Shown here: one piece after another, positions 9,454 to 19,294 of the stretch
How the letters are laid out: each line of letters opens with the position of its first letter
How positions within the stretch are numbered: the first letter of the stretch is position 1
Source: Acetivibrio cellulolyticus CD2
GTDB lineage: Bacteria > Bacillota > Clostridia > Acetivibrionales > Acetivibrionaceae
DNA length: 64,000 nucleotides
NCBI RefSeq assembly: GCF_000179595.2
Contig: NZ_JH556659.1
Location: forward strand, 35,356-99,355
Direction of reading: 5' to 3'
Made by a program: the position numbers and the translations under genes
The notes under the pieces: generated by a model
Seen by the model: the letters and a program-made list of their open reading frames with translations, nothing else
What the model was told of the DNA's origin: nothing
Databases searched by the model: none

Positions 9454-10143
9454 TCAGTGCCTCGCTTCTGAATCACAAAACCTGAAGTGCCCTATTATAT
9501 TTTGTGAATTGTACCAATTGAGCAAATGGTTTTCCTCTTTCGGGTATGTACTGGCATTGTGAATTATATAGGGTACACCATTTTTGCCTCTTTTATCAGA
9601 TATGATGGCAACATGCTGCGGTAAAACAACGATGTCTCCCCTTTGCCATTGTACCAGGTTGCTTTTGTCATAAGGTATGACTTCTGTTGTTAAATTCATG
9701 GCATATTTCTTGAAAAAAACATACTGGTTCTTAACACGCCTGAAATCAATATTTGGATCGGGGTTTGCAACTGAGCCGGAATAATCCTGTAGATTTTGTT
9801 TGATATCTTTATCAATATTGGATTTAAGGTCGTAGCCTGCATTTTTAAGGGCTCTCCATACAACATCGGTACAAACCCCTTCAGTTTGGGGAGGATAGCC
9901 GCCTGAATAATATTCGCTCTTGTATTTAGGGTGGTTTCGAATTTCCTTTCTGGCACCCTCTAAAATGTCATCAAGATCAGAAATACCGTCTTTATCCATG
10001 TCGCTGTTTACTACAAGATTTTCTACATCTATCTTTGGTCTCATAAAATATAAATAATCTCCGTAAAGAAAGTAGTTGATAGGCATAATAGCTGCAATAC
10101 CCAAAATTAAAACAACACTGCTAATTATTAATACTTTTTTCAT
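9454..10143 (-). CDS. DUF1287 family protein (NlpC/P60-like fold), membrane-anchored
   Basis: A 229-residue protein with one N-terminal membrane or signal segment (residues 4-26). Near residue 48 a calcium-loop-like stretch reads DMDKDGISDLDDIL. The DUF1287 core follows, with Cys in GVCTDVVWRAL, His in PQHVAIIS, and a second His in IIHNAS. This order of Cys-His-His/Asn matches papain-like NlpC/P60 peptidases. DUF1287 proteins are extracytoplasmic and presumed to act on peptidoglycan peptides or related amides; the substrate has not been settled. It lies directly upstream, in the same direction, of the riboswitch-controlled hydrolase, but the riboswitch separates the two transcripts. Confidence 0.8.
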   Translation of the reverse strand: MKKVLIISSVVLILGIAAIMPINYFLYGDYLYFMRPKIDVENLVVNSDMDKDGISDLDDILEGARKEIRNHPKYKSEYYSGGYPPQTEGVCTDVVWRALKNAGYDLKSNIDKDIKQNLQDYSGSVANPDPNIDFRRVKNQYVFFKKYAMNLTTEVIPYDKSNLVQWQRGDIVVLPQHVAIISDKRGKNGVPYIIHNASTYPKEENHLLNWYNSQNIIGHFRFCDSEARH

Positions 10144-10249
10144 CCTATTGCTCCCGTTTTTAAGTAATCAAGTAAAATTAATATTCTGCCAGATCAATAA
10201 TTATACTATAACTTTTTACTGAACAATACAATATAGTTGAAGATTTTGA

Positions 10250-10384
10250 CTGGCTGTAAAAAATTCAGTTGATGTAGTTTTAATGGATATAAACCTTTCC
10301 GCAAATCAAAAAGATGGAATCCTGGCAGTACTTGAAATTTTAAAAATCAAAAATATCGTAAAAATTATAATGCTTAACAAATAG
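10250..10384 (+). pseudogene. Receiver-domain fragment of a response regulator
   Basis: An open frame of 44 codons without a start encodes the middle of a CheY-like receiver: VVLMDINLS with the phospho-Asp, a loop with KDGI, a helix, and IVKIIMLNK, which is the usual strand-4 segment. Everything before and after is missing. It is a relic of a deleted two-component gene, probably of the LuxR class. Confidence 0.55.
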
Positions 10385-10390
10385 CATAAA

Positions 10391-10421
10391 AAAGTAAGAC
10401 AAACATCCGTCTGCCTTACTT
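10391..10421 (-). terminator. Terminator of the WG-repeat gene
   Basis: AAGTAAG / CTTACTT hairpin with partial inner pairing. On the minus strand it is followed by a run of T (CTTACTTTTTTATG). It is placed about 75 bases after the stop of the gene at 10496-12130. Confidence 0.75.
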
Positions 10422-10495
10422 TAAACTAATATACTTTCACTATAAACTTGCGTCGTCCTAATTCTGAGACCTTGAGTTAAGACAAACGTAAATTA

Positions 10496-12130
10496 CTACT
10501 TTTCAATTATTACCGTTTGACTTTCTGAATCCCAGTTGACTTTTGCATTTAAACTTTCTGCTACGGCTCTTACTGGAACTAAGGTTCTACCATTTAATAT
10601 TTGAGGCTCTACATCTAACTCTATTTGTTTTTCTCCTGTTGTAATTATTTTGTTTCCTATTTGCATTACTATTGTTGTTTTATCTTTGGTTGCTGTAATC
10701 GTTTTGGTTGTATCTTCCCATTCTACTGTAGCTCCCATTGCTTCAAATATTGCTCTCATTGGCACAAGGGTTCTTCCGTTTTGTATGATAGGGGGTTGGT
10801 CTAGTTTTAGATCTGTTCCGTTGATTGTTATTTTTATTTTGTTTTCTGTCAGCTGTATTAGTCCTTTTTTTCCATCTTTAACGTATGCCAGAATGCCATT
10901 TTCCTGGGTAAACCAAGTATCATCTATGCTTTTGTCAAAGTCGGATATTTTGTTCCCTTTGTCATCAATAAAGTAGTATTGGTTTTCTTTTTTTACTAGA
11001 GCCCTATTGTTTATAAATTTACACGCATCATCAAATTGGGGTTTTATTATTTCTTGTCCTTTTATGTTTATGTATCCAATTTTTTTGTCTACCATGACCA
11101 TTATTAATCCATCATACATTGATCCCGATATTCCGTCATATTTTGGAGTTACGATTACTTTTCCTTCCGCGTTATATATTCCGCATTTATCGCCTTTTTC
11201 ATTCCAGTATGTTGCATATCCATCTTGGAAGTAGTTTACGCAGTAGTTTTCCGGTTTTATGACCCATTTTCCTGTCTTGTCGATTGCTCCCCATTTTCCG
11301 TTTTGCTCTACTATTGCAATTCCTTCGTCACTAAATATTTGGCAACTACTATTATCTTTTATTGCTATATCAGTGTAGAGTGGTTTTATTATCCATTTGC
11401 CTGTTTTGTCTACTATTCCCCATTTTTGTGTTGTTTTATCTTTTGCTAGTGCTATTCCTTTGTTGTATGAGAGTAATTCTTCTAGTTGATCACTTGTATA
11501 TACGATTTTGCCTGTTTTATCAATATATCCTACGTTCAATCCAGTTTCTACTTTTATATTTACACAAGCTATTCCTTCTTTAAATTCAAATCCTGTTGTT
11601 ATATAGCTTTGATCATTTTCTGAGGCATCTCTGCTTCCTGCAATATATTTTCCTGTCAAGTCATAGTAGTCTACGTAACATTGTGCATCTGTCTCAAGTC
11701 CAATGATTCCTTCACTACAGTCTGAAGCATTATAGTATCTGTCTTCAGCTAGTTTATCTCCGTCTAGTATTACTTCTCCTTTTTTGTTTATTACTTGTAC
11801 ATCTACTTCTCCTGAAAATCCTATCCCTGTTTCTATTATTGCCCATGCTACTCCTTCATGAAAGTCTCCTACTCTGCCATATTTAGGTTCTACTATTACA
11901 TTTCCTTGTTCGTCTATGAAACCCCATGCTTCTCCTTCAGCATCATTTCCATATGCATCTTTTTTTATAACTTTTTGCATTACTGCTGACATTCCTTCAG
12001 AGTAGGGACGTATGTCATCCCATTTTGCTTCGGTTATGTCTGTATAGCTTACACTTTTTGCATATGCTGCTGTACTGCTTAAAAGTCCTATCACAATTGT
12101 TAAAAGTAAAAATATCCTCGATATTTTCAT
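10496..12130 (-). CDS. Secreted WG-repeat protein with two copper-amine-oxidase-N domains
   Basis: A 544-residue exported protein. The signal peptide ends in STAAYAKS. Residues about 30-420 are a chain of roughly seven or eight WG (KWG) repeats with the pattern WGxIDxxGxxVIxPxY, for example WGFIDEQGNVIVEPKY and WGAIDKTGKWVIKP. These form beta-propeller-like units. Residues about 425-544 hold two copies of the copper-amine-oxidase N-terminal fold (NGRTLVPMRAIFEAMGA and NGRTLVPVRAVAESLNA), a surface module common in clostridia that does not itself imply oxidase activity. The likely role is extracellular binding or wall association; no catalytic residues were recognised. It is monocistronic with its own terminator. 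Confidence 0.85.
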   Translation of the reverse strand: MKISRIFLLLTIVIGLLSSTAAYAKSVSYTDITEAKWDDIRPYSEGMSAVMQKVIKKDAYGNDAEGEAWGFIDEQGNVIVEPKYGRVGDFHEGVAWAIIETGIGFSGEVDVQVINKKGEVILDGDKLAEDRYYNASDCSEGIIGLETDAQCYVDYYDLTGKYIAGSRDASENDQSYITTGFEFKEGIACVNIKVETGLNVGYIDKTGKIVYTSDQLEELLSYNKGIALAKDKTTQKWGIVDKTGKWIIKPLYTDIAIKDNSSCQIFSDEGIAIVEQNGKWGAIDKTGKWVIKPENYCVNYFQDGYATYWNEKGDKCGIYNAEGKVIVTPKYDGISGSMYDGLIMVMVDKKIGYINIKGQEIIKPQFDDACKFINNRALVKKENQYYFIDDKGNKISDFDKSIDDTWFTQENGILAYVKDGKKGLIQLTENKIKITINGTDLKLDQPPIIQNGRTLVPMRAIFEAMGATVEWEDTTKTITATKDKTTIVMQIGNKIITTGEKQIELDVEPQILNGRTLVPVRAVAESLNAKVNWDSESQTVIIEK

Positions 12131-12620
12131 TGTTTCTCTTCCTTTCTTTTTTATGTTTATAGTTCTTTTCTTTTTTGTTTTGGCAAGTTTGCCCTCCTTT
12201 ACTAGTATATTTTTGCCCTTACCTTATTAACGGCCATGTTTTTATTAAAGTATTCTGAATATGCAAAAAACAATTAGTTCATTCTTGAAATATTAATATA
12301 CCAAGTAAGAACCAAGTTATTTTCCTTCTGTATAATATGTGATATAACACCAAATATTCTATTAAAATATAATTAATACGAGGTTTGGTAGGGGATAACC
12401 TAAAGAATACACTTGCTTTCGCTAAAATACTTTTATTGAGAATTTGCATAATATAATGCCATGCTGGAGTGTATTTGGTTAGTGTTATAAAAACTTTTTA
12501 ATATAATTTTCATTTACAGATAAAACTAAGTTTGATAAAATTCTTACCATAAATTACATAAATAATGTGGTTTGCAAGGTTTGCAAATAATAATAATTTA
12601 TTTCGGGGGGAGAAAACTAA
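12131..12620. other. Divergent intergenic region
   Basis: 490 AT-rich bases between two divergent secreted-protein genes. It must hold both promoters. The right-hand gene has a strong Shine-Dalgarno (GGGGGGAG) at about 12605. I saw no hairpin, repeat or conserved RNA and no open frame with a ribosome-binding site. Confidence 0.5.
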
Positions 12621-15600
12621 ATGTTTAAAAGCAAAAGAATGATTCCACTTGTCATTTCTGTGGTGTTTTTTGTCCAAATTCTAACTTCAGCTTTGTTTAC
12701 TTCTTTTGGTATTGTAAAAGTTGATGCTGCAAATACTTTAGCGGAAGAAAATGTTGAATCCAAACTCAAGGGTGATGTAAATGGAGATGGAGAAAGAAAC
12801 AGTATAGATTTTGCACGTATGAGAATGTTTTTATTAGGAATAATAACAAGTTTTCCAGTCAAAAATAGTGCCTGGGCTTCAGACGTTAGCTGCGATGGGG
12901 TATTTAACAGTATTGATTTTGCTTATATGAGACAATTCTTACTGGGAATAAGAAAACTGCCTGAGGAACCGTACATATCACCAACACCAAGCGTAATCCA
13001 ATCACCATCACCAACACTAAGCGTAATTCAATCGCCATCACCAACACCAAGCATAATTCAATCGCCATTTCCAACCCAAAGTGACACTCAACAGCCATTG
13101 AAGCCGAATGGCCTAAACTGCTTGCTGGTAACAGATACTACGGTATCAATTTGTTGGGAACCGTCAACCGATATAGATATCCTTGATTACTTGGTTACCA
13201 AAAATGGAGAGTTTGAAACCATGTCACATGGGAAGACGGAATGTACAATTACTGGGTTGACTCCTAACGAAACATACGAATTTAAAGTAATCGCAATAGA
13301 TACAGCAGAAAATATATCAGAGCCAAGTGATTCCTGTTTGGTAACAACAAAAGTAAGCAATATGGAACAGTTGAAAATGTCATTGATCCGTAATTTTGAT
13401 GTAAAAGGAACAACTTATAGTCTAACTTATAATGGAGACGTTACAGATATTCAGAGTAAAATCAGCAAAGCACTTTCTGATGCAATTCTTGAAAGTAATA
13501 AGCCTTTTCTGATTAAAGATTATTCTATCGAAAATAGTGGTTATGCCGGGGATATGGAAATAACATTTATATTTTCGTATGATAATACATATCAACTCAC
13601 CGACGTGGCTCGTTCAGCTGATGAATTGAAATCAAAAATATTAAATGGACTTAGTAATAGACTTCAAAATATTAATATACTTTATAAAGGTACAATTGAT
13701 AATAACGATATAAATTCGACATTAAGTACCGTATTAAGTAATGATACATATTTATTGGAGAGTCTTAGAGAGTATAACTGTCAAATTGGATACTCAAACG
13801 GTTTTACAATAATAGAATTTAACATTGACTATAAAATTACTAAAGAGCAGGAAGATAATCTTGATCGTGCTGTTGAGTTTATTGTCTCAAAACTTACCGT
13901 CAGTGATATGAGTGATCATGAAAAAGAAAAACTGATACATGATTATATTTTGTCTAATATTGAATACACTGAAGACGAAATGTACAGTAATGCCTATAGT
14001 GCACTGGTCTTTGGAAAAACCAACTGTGAAGGCTATGCAATGTTAACATACAAAATGTTAGAAGCTGCAGGTATAGAAAATATCATCGTGACAAACGAAG
14101 ATCATGCATGGAATGTTGTTAAAATAAATAGCAGATGGTATCATTTGGACACAACCTGGAATGATGGCAAAAAAAGAGATTCGGGTTTTTATAAATATTA
14201 TAATTTGACGGATAACGAAATTTGTAAAAGTCGCAATTATGTTAATAAATATGGTATTTTATGTACAACGGATTACATTGAGGATTTAGGTGAAATCAAT
14301 ACTGCAACTAATGGAAAATACGCAGAAGTATTAAAAGATATAAAAGAGACACAGGATTATGTATTTGTAAGCAACTTCCAAAATGATGCGGCAATAAGTT
14401 TATTATATAGTAAAGCTCTAGTAAAAGAAGGGGAAAGTATAAATTTAGTAGATCCCAAAATTCTTAATGAATTGAATGCGAATTCATATCAATGGTCAAC
14501 TAGCGATCCGAATATAGCAACTGTAACTAATGGAGTATTAACAGCAAAAAAGGAAGGAACAGTATTTATTTCAGCGAAGCTTATAGATGGCATGTTTAAT
14601 ACATCAAGCCTTCTTTGTAAAATTTGTGTAATTCCTGTTGAATCAGAAGGTGGAAAGAGTCCTCAAACCCTGGCTGAAGAAAACATAGTCGGGTTTACAG
14701 ATTCAAGTATTCAGCCACAGATAACAATTAGCAGCAGGGGTGATATAAATGCTACGACAACTGTAACAAATGCTTCTGATATGTTAGATGGGAAAATAGA
14801 GTTTATAGGGCAACCGATAGAGATAAGTACTACATCTGAATTTAACTGGGCAGAAATAGGATTTAAGTTAAATAAAGAGCAGTTGGAGACCTTAGATATA
14901 AACAATTTGATGATCTATTGGTATGATGAGAAAAATAACGAAATTGTTCCACAGGCAACAAAAGTAGATGAAGAAAGTGGGGTTATTTCTACGACAGTAA
15001 CTCACTTTAGTAAGTATTTTGTTAGTTATAGAATAAATATAAATAAAAGAATTGATATTGCATTTGTAATTGACAGTAAATATTCAGATCAGGCGAGTTT
15101 AAATACATTTAAGAAAAATATCACAAATACTATTCTCGAGTTATCCAAAAAATCAGATTTACGGATATCATTTATTGATGCTCAAACTCAAACTAAAGTT
15201 TATAGTTTTTGTATTCAAAAACCTAATAACATAATTGCTGATATGACTTCGAAAGCTAAAATTGATACTAGTGTTATAGCCGCATTCAGCAAAGTTTCAC
15301 CAGGAGGAAAGACACCAAGTAATCAGGAAATTTTGGCTGTTATTAAAGATGGATTTACAGATGGAAATGAAGTGGTAAGCAATACTCCGTTTTGTGCCAT
15401 CAATTATAAATATGTATTGATTTACACTCGTTGGGATGCTTATTTTACAGAGAACAATTCTATTATTGCAAAGATTGGAAACGTGACTGGACTGATAGTA
15501 GGAAAAACAGTAGCATATTACGTAGGTGGAGAAATAGCCTATGATCAAAGCGATGTAATTCCATTAACGGAATTTTTATATTCAGGGAATTACAATCTAG

Positions 15601-16991
15601 TAACTATTCCTTATACGGAAAATAATCTCTGGTCACTTAAGCAATATGGAGACAATAACAAAAATGACGTTATTGTTTTACAAAAGAAATTAGTAACTCA
15701 TGGATACCTGAAGATGCCAATAGACCAATATACAAAAACACAAGTTCCTTTTGGAACTTTTGACGAGGTAACTAAAGAGGCTGTTGAACAATATCAGAGT
15801 GATAAAGGGTTGTATGTTGATGGTGTAGTGGATAAAGATACATGGATTGCACTGACTCTTCCATGGGATAATGAAAACGCGCAACCTGATAGAAGTAGCT
15901 GGACTTACGGGTATATTTTTGGGAATAATAGCTTCTATATGGTAAATCCGACGATTAAATTTACTTCGCCTGCTAGTGGAACCAAAGCAGAGGTGCGGGA
16001 AAAGATTAAAATAACTGTAAACGCTACCAATTGTCATCATATAGCTTTAGTTATTGATGGTGAGTGCATTGCAACTATATATGGCGAGTATAATGTAAAT
16101 GTTATAAACTTCGAATATGACTATAGAATACCTTGTGTCGGAACACACTCAATAGAGATAAGAGGAAGGAATGTACCGGGCAGTAATGACGGAAATCTTG
16201 TGATATCAAATAGAACGGTTGAAGGGATATACCCTGAGCCTGAAGTAGATGGGAAAGTAATAGGTTCTCAAGATTATATTGATATGATAGATGAAATATA
16301 TGATGAAACATGGAGTGAAACTTATTTAGAATATGTGATATTATTAGGAGCTATAATTGCGGATTATGAGGCGAAAATAGTTGCTTCAAGCAAGTGCATG
16401 GAAATAATTATGTCAGATGTTAAAAACAATAGCATTAAACTTAATTATATTTCAGACTATAATTTTTTAAGATTATGTGAAAAGGTGAATAGTTTGGTAA
16501 GAAAACAATCAGTTGTTAGTCAAGAGTTACATTACTTTAGGAATTACTTAAATAGAGTGCCTAAAACATTAAATGAATTGATAGATGAAAATTCAAAATT
16601 GTCCTCAGATGAGCAATGGCAGCTTATGAGCATAGACAGATCGTTATACCATATGCAGCAAGATGGAGGATTGAAAAATTTGAAGTTTGTTTCAGCTGAT
16701 GGTCGATTTGAAGCTGTATATAATGAGTATGGACTGTTAGTGACAGATTCGATTAATATGGGTACATATAATTATGCACCATCTATAACTGAAGGACATG
16801 CATCGCATAAAAAGTATGATGTGAATCCCTACGAGGAGTGGGGAAACACTTCTGATTCACCTCAGAAAGGAAAGGCGAATATAGACGAAGCAGTTGAATT
16901 AGTGAAAGATCAGTTGAAGGGAGATGTAGAAGAAGATATTGAAGATTATAGACAAGAGTTAATTGATATGTATGGCTTTATAGAAATATAA
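12621..16991 (+). CDS. Large secreted dockerin protein with transglutaminase-like, vWA-like and peptidoglycan-binding domains
   Basis: A 1456-residue protein. After the signal peptide (about 1-36) comes a type I dockerin at about 50-115. It has two Ca-binding segments, GDVNGDGERNSIDFARMR and SDVSCDGVFNSIDFAYMR, each followed by FLLGI. A Ser/Pro linker with three near-identical SPSPT units follows, then a fibronectin III domain (about 160-245). A transglutaminase/papain-like core has Cys469 (TNCEGYA), His495 (DHAWNV) and Asp510 (HLDTTWND). Next are a Big_2-like Ig domain (about 600-680), a ZU5-like region, a vWA-like region with a degenerate metal site (FVIDSKYSD), and a peptidoglycan-binding fold near 1010-1080. 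The dockerin should plug it into a cellulosome scaffoldin. The core suggests peptide or isopeptide chemistry rather than sugar hydrolysis. Confidence 0.85.
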   Translation: MFKSKRMIPLVISVVFFVQILTSALFTSFGIVKVDAANTLAEENVESKLKGDVNGDGERNSIDFARMRMFLLGIITSFPVKNSAWASDVSCDGVFNSIDFAYMRQFLLGIRKLPEEPYISPTPSVIQSPSPTLSVIQSPSPTPSIIQSPFPTQSDTQQPLKPNGLNCLLVTDTTVSICWEPSTDIDILDYLVTKNGEFETMSHGKTECTITGLTPNETYEFKVIAIDTAENISEPSDSCLVTTKVSNMEQLKMSLIRNFDVKGTTYSLTYNGDVTDIQSKISKALSDAILESNKPFLIKDYSIENSGYAGDMEITFIFSYDNTYQLTDVARSADELKSKILNGLSNRLQNINILYKGTIDNNDINSTLSTVLSNDTYLLESLREYNCQIGYSNGFTIIEFNIDYKITKEQEDNLDRAVEFIVSKLTVSDMSDHEKEKLIHDYILSNIEYTEDEMYSNAYSALVFGKTNCEGYAMLTYKMLEAAGIENIIVTNEDHAWNVVKINSRWYHLDTTWNDGKKRDSGFYKYYNLTDNEICKSRNYVNKYGILCTTDYIEDLGEINTATNGKYAEVLKDIKETQDYVFVSNFQNDAAISLLYSKALVKEGESINLVDPKILNELNANSYQWSTSDPNIATVTNGVLTAKKEGTVFISAKLIDGMFNTSSLLCKICVIPVESEGGKSPQTLAEENIVGFTDSSIQPQITISSRGDINATTTVTNASDMLDGKIEFIGQPIEISTTSEFNWAEIGFKLNKEQLETLDINNLMIYWYDEKNNEIVPQATKVDEESGVISTTVTHFSKYFVSYRININKRIDIAFVIDSKYSDQASLNTFKKNITNTILELSKKSDLRISFIDAQTQTKVYSFCIQKPNNIIADMTSKAKIDTSVIAAFSKVSPGGKTPSNQEILAVIKDGFTDGNEVVSNTPFCAINYKYVLIYTRWDAYFTENNSIIAKIGNVTGLIVGKTVAYYVGGEIAYDQSDVIPLTEFLYSGNYNLVTIPYTENNLWSLKQYGDNNKNDVIVLQKKLVTHGYLKMPIDQYTKTQVPFGTFDEVTKEAVEQYQSDKGLYVDGVVDKDTWIALTLPWDNENAQPDRSSWTYGYIFGNNSFYMVNPTIKFTSPASGTKAEVREKIKITVNATNCHHIALVIDGECIATIYGEYNVNVINFEYDYRIPCVGTHSIEIRGRNVPGSNDGNLVISNRTVEGIYPEPEVDGKVIGSQDYIDMIDEIYDETWSETYLEYVILLGAIIADYEAKIVASSKCMEIIMSDVKNNSIKLNYISDYNFLRLCEKVNSLVRKQSVVSQELHYFRNYLNRVPKTLNELIDENSKLSSDEQWQLMSIDRSLYHMQQDGGLKNLKFVSADGRFEAVYNEYGLLVTDSINMGTYNYAPSITEGHASHKKYDVNPYEEWGNTSDSPQKGKANIDEAVELVKDQLKGDVEEDIEDYRQELIDMYGFIEI

Positions 16992-17019
16992 TAAATTTAC
17001 AAAGATTATGGAGTGTTGG

Positions 17020-17046
17020 GCAGAATGGACCTTCTGCTATTCTTTT
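17020..17046 (+). terminator. Weak terminator after the dockerin gene
   Basis: GCAGAA / TTCTGC hairpin with a 6-base loop followed by TATTCTTTT, about 30 bases past the stop at 16991. Confidence 0.5.
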
Positions 17047-17196
17047 ACAAAAAAGTATATGCCTGGTAGAAAAATCAATTACTGATTTTATGTATAGCTT
17101 ATTTCGAATATGGGAGTTATTTTTGCTATTGTTTTTGAGTTATTACACATTATAATGGCTGCAAATATGAGCAGGGCTATGGAGAGGAGATATTAA

Positions 17197-18294
17197 GTGA
17201 AAAAGAATAAATTGGCAATTAATGTTTTAATAATTGTGTCATTGTTAATAATTAGTGGATGCAAAAAGTTTGAAAGTATTGATAATCCTAAAAACTTAAC
17301 TACTTCACCGTCAATGACTTCTGCTATTACAGTAGCTCCAACGATTGCACCGACAATAGTGCCAACCGTTAAATCTATAATAAAGCCAACCCTCAATCCA
17401 GAGGAACGTTCCATGGAAGCCTACAAGAAATTTATGAAAAATGAAACGAAGGTATCTTTTGACCTTTTTATGCCAAAGGACGGTATGGACGAAGCTTTAT
17501 ACAAAAAGGGAAGTGAATATACATTTTCGGAAGTACTCGACATAGTTACAACGAATTATTATAATTATTCTTCAAATAAGAAAATTAAATACATAGATCA
17601 TAGCTATATCGATTGCGGTAAGGATGGAGTAAACGAATTGGCTCTTCGTTTAAATGGTATGGATATTTATAGTGAGGATGATGATAGTACTCTTGTTTAT
17701 ATCATAAAATATATCAATGGGAAACTATCTGTTTGTTATTATTACGAGACTTGGGCCAGAAGCGAATCTACAATAAATGAATATGGATATTATCAGTCTT
17801 ATGGTAGCGGTGGAGCAAGCAATCATGGTGCAGAATATGGTCTTATTGACAAAGATGGTAACTGGCAGCCAATTGTATATATTGAAAGTGAAACTGATAT
17901 TAATCAGCTTGCTTTGTCAGACAAGCTAGGGCAGATTCCTAAAATGGCGGAGGCAAAGGGAATATCAGGCGGGATTGAGCTGGATACCATTCGTTTTGAT
18001 AATAATAGTAATGCAGCTAATTCAGATGAGATTGGCAATAAAGAGTGCTTTTACACATTTTATATTTATGACGATAATTGGGAGCCAATCAAGGATCCGA
18101 ACCTTTATACGAACAGCATATATAAAGAAATCTTCGATGAGGCATTGGTACCATTTATTACGCCAGATGAGCTTTCGGCTATTATTTCGGAAAAAGAGGA
18201 AAAGGTGGGAGCTACAGCTGAAATCAAAGAAGGGGCAGAAACTACATGGAAGACACTTAATGGGAACATGTTTTCAGAGTATGTAGGAAGATAG
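17197..18294 (+). CDS. Lipoprotein of unknown function
   Basis: A 365-residue lipoprotein starting at GTG after a good ribosome-binding site (GGAGAGGAG). The N-terminus has a hydrophobic run and lipobox IISGC, followed by a Thr/Pro-rich spacer (APTIAPTIVPT) typical of surface lipoproteins in clostridia. The globular part has no domain I recognise. It contains an acidic IDCGKDGVNELALRL motif reminiscent of calcium-binding propeller-like repeats (DxDxDG class), and a Glu/Lys-rich C-terminus. The dockerin gene ends about 200 bases upstream on the same strand, but a putative terminator separates them. Confidence 0.65.
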   Translation: MKKNKLAINVLIIVSLLIISGCKKFESIDNPKNLTTSPSMTSAITVAPTIAPTIVPTVKSIIKPTLNPEERSMEAYKKFMKNETKVSFDLFMPKDGMDEALYKKGSEYTFSEVLDIVTTNYYNYSSNKKIKYIDHSYIDCGKDGVNELALRLNGMDIYSEDDDSTLVYIIKYINGKLSVCYYYETWARSESTINEYGYYQSYGSGGASNHGAEYGLIDKDGNWQPIVYIESETDINQLALSDKLGQIPKMAEAKGISGGIELDTIRFDNNSNAANSDEIGNKECFYTFYIYDDNWEPIKDPNLYTNSIYKEIFDEALVPFITPDELSAIISEKEEKVGATAEIKEGAETTWKTLNGNMFSEYVGR

Positions 18295-18607
18295 TCTATA
18301 GAATGAAAAAGAATATCGAAAAAATGAAAAGATATGAGGGCTGCTGTCTGTGGTAGCAGAACCGCAATGAGGGCAACAAAAAATATCATAACCAAAGTCG
18401 CCATAATAAAATTGGGAAGTTAAATAAATGTGATATGATGAAATGCAAGTTTTATTTAAGAGGAGCTCGTTCTGAGCTCCTCTGAGACACGGGGCAAAGT
18501 GGTACAGACTGTGAGGTGTCTCCAACTACAGGTGCAATTATGGGAAGATCATATTTTATATCCACTGAATTTATGGGTACTTGGTGCAGAAGGTAGGTGT
18601 GCAAATA
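18295..18607. other. Intergenic region with a perfect 10-bp hairpin (18459-18483)
   Basis: No gene seen. AGAGGAGCTC (18459-18468) and GAGCTCCTCT (18474-18483) form a perfect stem with a 5-base loop. No T-run follows on the plus strand, so it may be a protein or RNA-structure site rather than a classical terminator. The promoter of the next gene should lie to its right. Confidence 0.5.
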
Positions 18608-19195
18608 ATGCTTATTTGGAAAGGGAAGCCAGATCAGTTGAGATATGTTTTGAGTGCTTGGGCATCTTATGTAATAGGAACTTTTATGATGCTTTTCGTT
18701 GTTTTTTGGTTTTGTTTGGTTGTTAAATTATTGCATTTGAAATACTTTGTTCAACAGTACAACATATCAGCTTTTATTAAATACTTTGCCATTACTGCAA
18801 TATTTGCAATTGTTTTCATTACTTTAGGACTGTCACTATCTCTAGGCGTCTATAAAAAGATAATAAAAAATAGCCCAACTACTGAATATGAATTAACTGA
18901 AGAAACAATTAAAGTAACGAGCATAGATAAAGTGAGTATACTTAAGCTTTCAGACATAAAGGAAGTTTATGTTGTGCGTACTTGGGCATATTTTAGTAAA
19001 GAATATGGTGATGTTTATTTTAAAACTTCTGAGAAGGAGATTCTTACATATGGTTTGAATGCAATAGTAACTAGACGAGAAATACCAAAAGCTTTAGGTG
19101 TGGTTGCCATTAAAAATCCTGAGGAATTAGCAGACAAAGCTATATTTATCATTAATAAAAATAGAGGAACAAACATGAAATATACAATAATTTGA
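18608..19195 (+). CDS. Two-TM membrane protein with PH-like (YcxB-type) cytoplasmic domain
   Basis: About 195 residues. I chose the ATG at 18608 because AAGGTAGG lies at the right distance; a TTG nine codons earlier is possible. Two strong membrane segments (about 17-42 and 54-80) are followed by a soluble part whose strands (YELTEETIKVTS, SILKLSDIKEVYVV, DVYFKTSEKE) have the pattern of a bacterial PH-like domain as in YcxB/bPH2 proteins. Such proteins are uncharacterised membrane proteins, and no catalytic residues are expected. A hairpin terminator follows. Confidence 0.55.
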   Translation: MLIWKGKPDQLRYVLSAWASYVIGTFMMLFVVFWFCLVVKLLHLKYFVQQYNISAFIKYFAITAIFAIVFITLGLSLSLGVYKKIIKNSPTTEYELTEETIKVTSIDKVSILKLSDIKEVYVVRTWAYFSKEYGDVYFKTSEKEILTYGLNAIVTRREIPKALGVVAIKNPEELADKAIFIINKNRGTNMKYTII

Positions 19196-19224
19196 AGTTA
19201 CTCCTTGAAATTTTTCAAAATTAA

Positions 19225-19265
19225 GAGGTAATTACCAAACTGCGAAGTTTGAGTAATTACCTCTC
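19225..19265. terminator. Hairpin between convergent genes
   Basis: AGAGGTAATTAC (19225-19236) pairs with GTAATTACCTCT (19254-19265), with inner AAACT/AGTTT pairing. It lies between convergent genes ending at 19195 and 19295 and probably serves both. T-runs are weak. Confidence 0.65.
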
Positions 19266-19294
19266 ATCGTTCCAATAGCAATTTCCTTGTTTTT

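Noticed and set aside
10650..11583. Several plus-strand open frames opposite the WG-repeat gene
   Set aside because: They are antisense to a clearly coding repeat protein; their Phe/Ser-rich composition follows from the repeats.
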